The position numbers were made by a program, and so were the translations under genes. Shown here in pieces: positions 1 to 5,014 of a stretch of 7,112 nt of DNA (positions are counted from its first letter, which is position 1; every line of letters starts with the position of its first letter). The notes beneath the pieces are model-generated. The model worked only from the letters and a program-made list of their open reading frames with translations. It made no database searches and was not told the DNA's origin. The stretch comes from Bacteroidales bacterium (GTDB taxonomy: Bacteria > Bacteroidota > Bacteroidia > Bacteroidales > UBA932), in the NCBI GenBank assembly GCA_017383945.1, contig JAFNUQ010000175.1, forward strand, positions 1 to 7,112, written 5' to 3'.

Positions 1-1086
1 GAATATGCCGGGAATATCGATACCATAAGGACAAGGCATGCAGTATTTGCAGTCTGTACATCTTACAAGAGGATAAGTCTCCATCAAGTCAGCAACCTCT
101 TCAAGAAGGGCCTTTTCTTCTTCGCTCACTTCCTTGAAGTGTTTGTAGGTAGCAAGGTTGTCGTCGAGATGTTCCATATATGTCATGCCGCTGAGTACGC
201 ACATTACTCTTGGGAAGCTGCCCACAAAACGGAATGCCCACGATGCAATCGAGCGGCTTGGTTCCTTGGCCTTGAGCATATCAGAGAGTGCTGCAGGCAT
301 ATTTGAGAGGCGACCGCCGCGGAGAGGCTCCATAATTACGATAGGTATCTCTCTCTTGTCAAGCTCAGCATAGAGATACTCAGCATCTGTGTTGCGTCCA
401 CCAGCGTGTGTCCAATCGACATAGTTCATCTGGATCTGAACAAAATCCCAATGATATTTCTCGTGGAGGGCCATCAATGCGTCAAAGCTTGCAGGGTCTC
501 CGTGAAATGAGAATCCAAGATTGCGGACGTGTCCGGCCTCTCTTTCTTTGAGGAGGAAATCAAGCATTCCGGTGCTCTCAAATCTTCTCTGGAAATCCTC
601 CAAAGTTGAGATAGAGTGTAGTAGGTAGTAGTCGATATAGTCGGTCTTGAAGGTCTCAAGCGAATGACGATACATTGCTACAGAGTTTTTGAAACTGTAG
701 TCAGAGAAGTTGGAAAGCTTGGTCGCAAGCATCCAGGACTCTCTTGGGTAGCGGTTGAGCGCTTCTGCAGTTGCTCTCTCGCAGTCTCCCTGAAGGTATG
801 TCGGAGCGGCGTCATAGTAATTGATACCGTTTGCCATAGCCTTGTCAATGAGTGCATTAACCTGATTCTGGTCGATGTGTCTCTTGCCGTCCTCTCCTGT
901 TACCTCTGGCCAACGCATACAACCATATCCCAGAAGACCTACTCCGGGATAGTTCTGCTTCATCTCGCCACCTTCGTAGGTGACAGCGACTGTGACGCCT
1001 TCCAATGCTTTTTTAGGTGCACATGCGGCTACTCCCAAAGCAGCTGCGCCTAATCCTGCGCTTTTAATAAATTGTCTTCTATCCAT
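1..1086 (-). CDS. Aldo/keto reductase with Tat-type signal and C-terminal 4Fe-4S cysteine motif (3' end cut by window)
   Basis: The frame is open for 362 codons from ATG 1086-1084 and runs off the left edge with no stop. It is an aldo/keto reductase, a TIM-barrel family that usually reduces carbonyls with NAD(P)H. The catalytic tetrad is readable: D92 and Y97 (YYDAAPTY), K123 (ATKLSN) and H157 (YYLLHS). A late SGM...HLDDNL segment (299-311) matches the family's cofactor-end motif. Residues 343-352 carry CxxCxxCxxC followed by P, typical of the subfamily with a C-terminal 4Fe-4S domain. The N-terminus is a twin-arginine signal with a lipobox-like end. The start was chosen because RR falls at residues 3-4 and the upstream stop lies only 14 nt away. 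There is no Shine-Dalgarno sequence. It follows the polyferredoxin gene, which suggests a redox partner. The substrate is unknown. The missing C-terminus is probably a few tens of residues. The family is certain; export is likely. Confidence 0.93.
   Translation of the reverse strand, partial: MDRRQFIKSAGLGAAALGVAACAPKKALEGVTVAVTYEGGEMKQNYPGVGLLGYGCMRWPEVTGEDGKRHIDQNQVNALIDKAMANGINYYDAAPTYLQGDCERATAEALNRYPRESWMLATKLSNFSDYSFKNSVAMYRHSLETFKTDYIDYYLLHSISTLEDFQRRFESTGMLDFLLKEREAGHVRNLGFSFHGDPASFDALMALHEKYHWDFVQIQMNYVDWTHAGGRNTDAEYLYAELDKREIPIVIMEPLRGGRLSNMPAALSDMLKAKEPSRSIASWAFRFVGSFPRVMCVLSGMTYMEHLDDNLATYKHFKEVSEEEKALLEEVADLMETYPLVRCTDCKYCMPCPYGIDIPGIF
31..60 (-). other. 4Fe-4S cysteine motif of the aldo/keto reductase
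   Basis: Codons 343-352 encode C-T-D-C-K-Y-C-M-P-C, followed by P-Y-G-I-D-I-P. This is the CxxCxxCxxCP signature seen at the C-terminus of ferredoxin-tailed aldo/keto reductases. Four cysteines are enough for one cluster. Further cysteines of a second cluster, if any, would lie beyond the left edge of the window. Confidence 0.85.
1021..1086 (-). other. Twin-arginine signal with lipobox-like end of the aldo/keto reductase
   Basis: Residues 1-22 begin MDRRQFIK, close to the Tat consensus (S/T)RRxFLK, followed by a hydrophobic, Ala/Gly-rich stretch (9-21). They end V19-A20-A21-C22, which fits a lipobox, so the protein may be a Tat-exported lipoprotein anchored at Cys22. The residues after the Cys are A-P-K-K. 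They lack the acidic run that marks surface-exposed lipoproteins in Bacteroidota, so a periplasm-facing position would be expected. Export is inferred from the motif only. Confidence 0.75.
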
Positions 1087-1100
1087 AGCAGTTAATAATC

Positions 1101-2600
1101 TTAGTTAATGGTTTTACTATGCTGACGCACACCGTCTACGGTAATTGCGCTGATCGGTCTTGATGGGCAGAGGAATTCGCAGGCTCCGCAACCGATGCAC
1201 TGAGCCTCGTTTACTACAGGGATTGTAAATTTGAAGTCCGGACTCTTTACCATTCGCACTGCGCCCACAGGGCAGTGGCGTGAACAGTTGCCGCATGAGG
1301 CCTCTCCTGTAGATGCAAAGCAGAGTTCAAGATTGACCTTTGCTGTGCCTATCTTGGTGACAAGTTTCTCTGCCTTGTCAATGAGCTTGATGGCTCCTGC
1401 AGGGCAGACTTCGCTACAAGTTGTACACTCTGGGCGGCAGTAGCCCTTCTCATAGCCCATAACCGGCTGGAGGAAGTGCTCAATATCTGTTGAAGGTCTG
1501 AGTACGTTGTTAGGGCAGTTGCTGACGCAGAGCTGGCAAGCGGTACAGCTGCTGTAGAAATTGTCTACGCTGCCTGCGCCAAACGGTACAAGTCTCTCAT
1601 TGCGCTCCGGTGACTGCTTGTCCACAACATCGGCAAGTGCGCCGTCAAGACGTTTGTTCTGTGCATTGGCAACGCCTGAAGCTGCACCGAGAGCAACTAC
1701 GCTGGTAGCGATGAATGTGCGGCGTGATCCGTCTGCGGGTGCGCTGTTTTCTTTCTGAGCGCTCTCGTTTTTCTTGCCCCAAGCCCATACATATTTAATA
1801 GCGCCTTCCTGGCAGGTGTTGATACAATCAAAGCACACTACGCAGCGGCTGTAATCGATGCTGTGAGCGTCCATATCAATGCAGGAAGCCTTGCAACCCT
1901 GACCGCATTTCTTGCAGCCGACGCATTTGCTCTTGTCGATTACCGGACGGAACATTGCATATCTGCTGAAGCATCCGAGGATAAATCCCACAGGGCAGAT
2001 GGTGTTGCACACAGCCTGTCTTCCCCATGTCCACGCAACTGTTACTACTAGCACGAGGGTTACGCCTGCGGTGATGAGCAGTGCAGGTGCAATGCTCTCG
2101 CCTTGAGCTAGGCCAATGATGCTTCTGACGATGCGTCCCCATGCACTATATGGAGCAAAGAGGGATACGAGCAACTGTCCGAAGAAGATGAAGCTTGCTA
2201 CAAGGAGGAAAAGGAAAGCATATCTAAACAACCTGTTTGGAGTCGAATAGCTGAACTTCTTGGCGTAATTGCGTGGTTTAGGAAGCTCTTTGCCAGCGGC
2301 CTTGAGCTTCTGAAGTCTTTTTGCCTGGCAACGAGTCATCATCTTGCCATACTGTCTGCGCAGGAAGATAATGATGTCCTGAGTCACACCCATAGGGCAG
2401 ATGACAGAGCAGTAAAGGCGTCCGAGGACTATTGTCAGCAGGAGCACTCCGATGATGACAACGAGGTTACCTGCGAGTAAAGATGGAAGGAACTGGAGAC
2501 TAGCCATCCATCCCAGCCAGTCAGTGCACACGCCTACAAAAAGTAGTACTAGTCCGACGAAGAAAATCGCGGCTAAAGCTATTCTTAACTTGCGTAACAT
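1101..2600 (-). CDS. NapH-NapG-like fusion: membrane polyferredoxin with internal Tat segment
   Basis: This 499-residue protein looks like NapH joined to NapG. The NapH-like half has four membrane helices (about 6-26, 39-60, 124-148, 171-192). CxxxCP motifs follow helices 2 and 4 (C64/C68 and C198/C202), then come two ferredoxin-type sets (C226, C229, C232, C236; C253, C256, C259, C263). After a charged linker there is a twin-arginine segment SRRTFIA (292-298), a short hydrophobic stretch and an AxA site (A311-N-A313). The NapG-like half then has four cluster sets: C352/355/358/362, C388/392/395/399, C427/436/439/443 and C468/471/474/478. NapH and NapG pass electrons from quinol to periplasmic nitrate reductase, but no napA or napC is visible here, so the acceptor is unknown. 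An even helix count keeps the first clusters cytoplasmic; the Tat segment would take the second half outside. It starts 11 nt after the fmt stop and ends 14 nt before the aldo/keto reductase. NosR- and CcoG-type proteins are more distant relatives. Confidence 0.9.
   Translation of the reverse strand: MLRKLRIALAAIFFVGLVLLFVGVCTDWLGWMASLQFLPSLLAGNLVVIIGVLLLTIVLGRLYCSVICPMGVTQDIIIFLRRQYGKMMTRCQAKRLQKLKAAGKELPKPRNYAKKFSYSTPNRLFRYAFLFLLVASFIFFGQLLVSLFAPYSAWGRIVRSIIGLAQGESIAPALLITAGVTLVLVVTVAWTWGRQAVCNTICPVGFILGCFSRYAMFRPVIDKSKCVGCKKCGQGCKASCIDMDAHSIDYSRCVVCFDCINTCQEGAIKYVWAWGKKNESAQKENSAPADGSRRTFIATSVVALGAASGVANAQNKRLDGALADVVDKQSPERNERLVPFGAGSVDNFYSSCTACQLCVSNCPNNVLRPSTDIEHFLQPVMGYEKGYCRPECTTCSEVCPAGAIKLIDKAEKLVTKIGTAKVNLELCFASTGEASCGNCSRHCPVGAVRMVKSPDFKFTIPVVNEAQCIGCGACEFLCPSRPISAITVDGVRQHSKTIN
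1662..1727 (-). other. Internal twin-arginine transmembrane/signal segment in the polyferredoxin
   Basis: Residues 292-313 hold SRRTFIA, then a weakly hydrophobic Ala/Val/Gly stretch ending V-A-N-A before Q314. This is a complete Tat signal by pattern (RR motif, mild h-region, AxA), but it sits 290 residues into the protein. It lies between the cytoplasmic ferredoxin pair and the four-cluster C-terminal part, where free-standing NapG would have its N-terminal Tat signal. It may act as a fifth membrane helix or be cleaved after A313. Confidence 0.75.
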
Positions 2601-2611
2601 TGTGGTGAATA

Positions 2612-3565
2612 TTAATTGGTTTTGTATTCTTCTGGGTTTCTAAAGCCGGCAAGGAAGGATTTTACATCCATACGTTTCTTGCCTGCAAGCTGCACGTCCT
2701 TGAGTGAGAGTGCGCCGTCAGTTGTAGCAATCGCAAAGTAGGTCTTGCCGTCTGTGAGTATCTGTCCTGGCTCTCCCTTGAGAGAGACAATCTCCGCAGA
2801 ATAAATCTTAAGTACCTGTGGATTAGGATTCTGCTCAGAAACAAGCTCGGTAAATGCGGCAGGATATGGGCTCAGACCGCGGATGAGGTTATTGATGTGC
2901 TTGCTTGTGTCGTCCCACTTGATGTGACAGAGCTCGCGAGTGAGCTTAGGTGCAGGCTTGAGCTGCTCCTGGCCTTGGATAAACGAGCGCTGAACTCTCA
3001 TCTCAAGGCTGCCCTCAATCAGACCGTCAACCGTAGCTACAACCAGATCCTTGCCGATTTCCATCAGCTTGTCGTGAACTGTGCCGGCATTGTCTTCAGG
3101 AGTGATGATGCATTCTTCTCTGAGAAGGATGCCGCCGGTATCAATGTCCTTATCAATCATAAATGTGGTGACACCGGTTCTCTTTTCTCCATTGATGACA
3201 GCCCAGTTGATAGGCGCTGCACCTCTATACTGAGGGAGTAGTGCTGCGTGGAGATTGAATGTGCCAAGTTTAGGCATCTGCCATACGACCTCAGGCAGCA
3301 TTCTGAATGCCACTACAACAAACATATCAGCTTTCCAGGCTTCAAGTGCCTTGAGGAACTCAGGGTCTTTGAGTTTTACAGGCTGAAGTACAGGGATGCC
3401 GTGCTCTACAGCATATTTCTTTACAGCGCTCTCATTTACTTTGAGTCCTCGTCCGCTTGGCTTGTCCGGTACGGTTACAACACCTACAACCTTATGCTTG
3501 GTCTTGATGAGCTGGTCAAGAGGAGCGACTGCAAAGTCCGGTGTGCCCATATATACAATGCGCAC
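2612..3565 (-). other. fmt: Methionyl-tRNA formyltransferase portion of the fusion
   Basis: Codons 481-797 give a 317-residue domain, the normal size of a free-standing Fmt. The catalytic Rossmann-like domain spans about 481-685 (RIVYMGTPDF start, FNLHAALLP, DIDTGG). The C-terminal OB-fold-type tRNA-binding domain spans about 690-797 (IRGLSPYPAA, LAGKKR). Nothing looks truncated and all three catalytic residues are kept, so the enzyme should be active in fused or separate form. Confidence 0.93.
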
Positions 3566-5005
3566 AGGGCGGAAGAAGCCTGTAATCTTTCTCTTGAAAC
3601 GTTTCCACTGAAGTTTTATCTGATCCATATTAAATAATTGAGCATCGTGAACTGCCTTCCAAGTGAGGAATGCTCCTATTGGGGCTAGTACAAATGATGA
3701 AATAAAAGCGCCGCTTGCAGCAGAAATTGCTCCATCGCGCGCGAGTTTGCTACCGGAAATGTCAAATACCCAGTAAAGCACAAAGAAAAGTACAGAAACA
3801 ATTGCGCTGGTGCCTAGTCCTCCCTTGCGGATCAGTGCGCCTAGCGGAGCTCCGATGAAGAAGAGGATAAAGCAGGCAAGAGCCTGAGAGAATTTCCTTA
3901 ATAGCTCAATATCTGTGTGTCTGATGTAATAGGTTTCCTCATATACCTCAAACTTCAGATTATTGATCTCGTTTTGAAATTTCTTGGCGTTTTCTATCGC
4001 ACGATTATATGCTGTGGCCTTGGACTGGAGGTCATCCCACTTCATATAACGCTCGTCCGAGAAATAGATTCTCTCGTCCCTGTTTATGGTAGTATCTTGC
4101 TGAGAGGCTATCTGCAGAAGACGCATCAATCTGATATTCTCAAAATTGATTACGTTGATGGAGTCAAGTGTATGATGGAGAGAATCACTTTGTGCACGGA
4201 GCTCGGCTACACTCATAGACTTTGCCTGATCGTCAAATCGGTTGGAGTCTGACTTCTCAAAATTATAGTTCTTGAGGGGGATCACAAGCTCTTGCTTCTT
4301 GAAATCAATGTGTTGCAGAGACAGGGTTGTATCTGCATAATTCATTGTGTTATCCTCAATATAATTTGTTCCGTTAAACAAGGTAAATGTCAGGTAATCT
4401 TTATTTCTTGACATCCTGATGATTGCGGAATCAGCAATAGTCACAGAGGTATTGCCCTTGTTGTTGGAGTGGTCATAGGCCATTACTCCATAGAGCATTC
4501 CGGTCTTTTTGTTCTGCCCATCCACGCGGAGAACATAGCCTTCTATACCGTCATAGAATGTTCCCGACGGAATCTTGATCTCGTTCTTGGTGCGTCCAAT
4601 ATCGTCTCGCAGTGTGTAGATCTCGTTGAATGCGCGAGGTACAACCTTGTCTCCCACGATGTATGCTCCCACAGCGATGATAAAGGAAGAAATCATCAAC
4701 GGAGCCATCACTCTAGAAAACGATATACCTGAGGCTCTAATCGCCATCAGTTCATTGTTTTCTGCGAGCTGACCGATCACCATCATCGATGAAAGCAGTG
4801 TGGCAAGAGGCAGACAGAGAGGCAGGATAGTGAGTACACCCCACATCAGGAATTCCAGGATTACCCCCAATCCAAGTCCCTTGCCCACAAGCTCATCGAT
4901 ATATAGCCAGAGAGTGTGCAGCATCAAGACAAAGACAACGACCATCAATATCGCAACAAAAGGTCCGATAAAGGCTTTGAGGATATATTGGTCGAGTCTT
5001 TTCAT
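2612..5005 (-). CDS. fmt: LptF/LptG-family permease fused to methionyl-tRNA formyltransferase
   Basis: One uninterrupted 797-codon frame encodes two complete proteins. Residues 1 to about 478 are an LptF/LptG (YjgP/YjgQ) permease, an inner-membrane subunit of the LPS-extracting ABC transporter. It has helices near 12-37, 49-77 and 99-119, a periplasmic domain (about 120-368) and helices near 370-394, 399-417 and 425-449. The signature GAPLGALIRKGGLG is at 385-398. Residues 481-797 are Fmt, which formylates Met-tRNAfMet using 10-formyl-tetrahydrofolate. Catalytic N584, H586 and D622 are present, with LLPQYRGAAPI at 589-599 and a tRNA-contacting loop around DKPSGRG (514-520). Permease-like residues continue in frame to about 475, and Fmt lacks an ATG at its usual start, so the join looks like a clean end-to-end fusion. 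The permease C-terminus faces the cytoplasm, so Fmt would be on the correct side. A lost stop codon through sequencing error is the main alternative. The start is 9 nt after the alaS stop. Confidence 0.93.
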   Translation of the reverse strand: MKRLDQYILKAFIGPFVAILMVVVFVLMLHTLWLYIDELVGKGLGLGVILEFLMWGVLTILPLCLPLATLLSSMMVIGQLAENNELMAIRASGISFSRVMAPLMISSFIIAVGAYIVGDKVVPRAFNEIYTLRDDIGRTKNEIKIPSGTFYDGIEGYVLRVDGQNKKTGMLYGVMAYDHSNNKGNTSVTIADSAIIRMSRNKDYLTFTLFNGTNYIEDNTMNYADTTLSLQHIDFKKQELVIPLKNYNFEKSDSNRFDDQAKSMSVAELRAQSDSLHHTLDSINVINFENIRLMRLLQIASQQDTTINRDERIYFSDERYMKWDDLQSKATAYNRAIENAKKFQNEINNLKFEVYEETYYIRHTDIELLRKFSQALACFILFFIGAPLGALIRKGGLGTSAIVSVLFFVLYWVFDISGSKLARDGAISAASGAFISSFVLAPIGAFLTWKAVHDAQLFNMDQIKLQWKRFKRKITGFFRPVRIVYMGTPDFAVAPLDQLIKTKHKVVGVVTVPDKPSGRGLKVNESAVKKYAVEHGIPVLQPVKLKDPEFLKALEAWKADMFVVVAFRMLPEVVWQMPKLGTFNLHAALLPQYRGAAPINWAVINGEKRTGVTTFMIDKDIDTGGILLREECIITPEDNAGTVHDKLMEIGKDLVVATVDGLIEGSLEMRVQRSFIQGQEQLKPAPKLTRELCHIKWDDTSKHINNLIRGLSPYPAAFTELVSEQNPNPQVLKIYSAEIVSLKGEPGQILTDGKTYFAIATTDGALSLKDVQLAGKKRMDVKSFLAGFRNPEEYKTN
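3563..3628 (-). other. Permease-Fmt junction with two candidate internal start codons
   Basis: The join lies in a basic stretch (QWKRFKRK, 466-473). Two in-frame codons could start a separate Fmt. ATG 3628-3626 (M460) has AT-rich upstream sequence (CAATTATTTAAT), favourable in Bacteroidota, and would add about 21 basic residues to Fmt. GTG 3565-3563 (V481) would give an Fmt starting RIVYMGTPDF after Met, the usual length. Neither has a Shine-Dalgarno sequence. Internal initiation is possible but not shown. Confidence 0.4.
3566..5005 (-). other. LptF/LptG permease portion of the fusion
   Basis: Codons 1-480. The opening KRLDQYILKAFIGPF, the AENNELMAIRASGIS stretch (81-95) just before helix 3, and the IRKGGLG loop after helix 4 are hallmarks of this permease family. 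The periplasmic domain has an extra polar, probably helical section (about 255-360), which I recall also in other Bacteroidales homologues. Which of the two family members (LptF or LptG) it is cannot be fixed without alignment. The matching partner and the LptB ATPase are not in the window. Confidence 0.88.
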
Positions 5006-5014
5006 TGTGCTGAA

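Noticed and set aside
664..1053. Plus-strand frames of about 129 codons here and at 3248-3637.
   Set aside because: Both are antisense to clearly identified genes (aldo/keto reductase; permease-Fmt) and show Cys/Ser/Leu-rich composition without any domain pattern.
1101..2600. A NosR or CcoG identity for the polyferredoxin.
   Set aside because: No FMN-binding domain as in NosR, and the internal Tat motif followed by four ferredoxin sets matches NapG rather than the CcoG layout.
3626..3632. An out-of-frame TAATATG at the permease-Fmt junction, which could be an ancestral stop/start hidden by an indel.
   Set aside because: The permease frame stays family-like through this point (FLTWKAVHDAQLFN and the basic tail after it), so the TAA is not in the real permease frame and no indel is needed.
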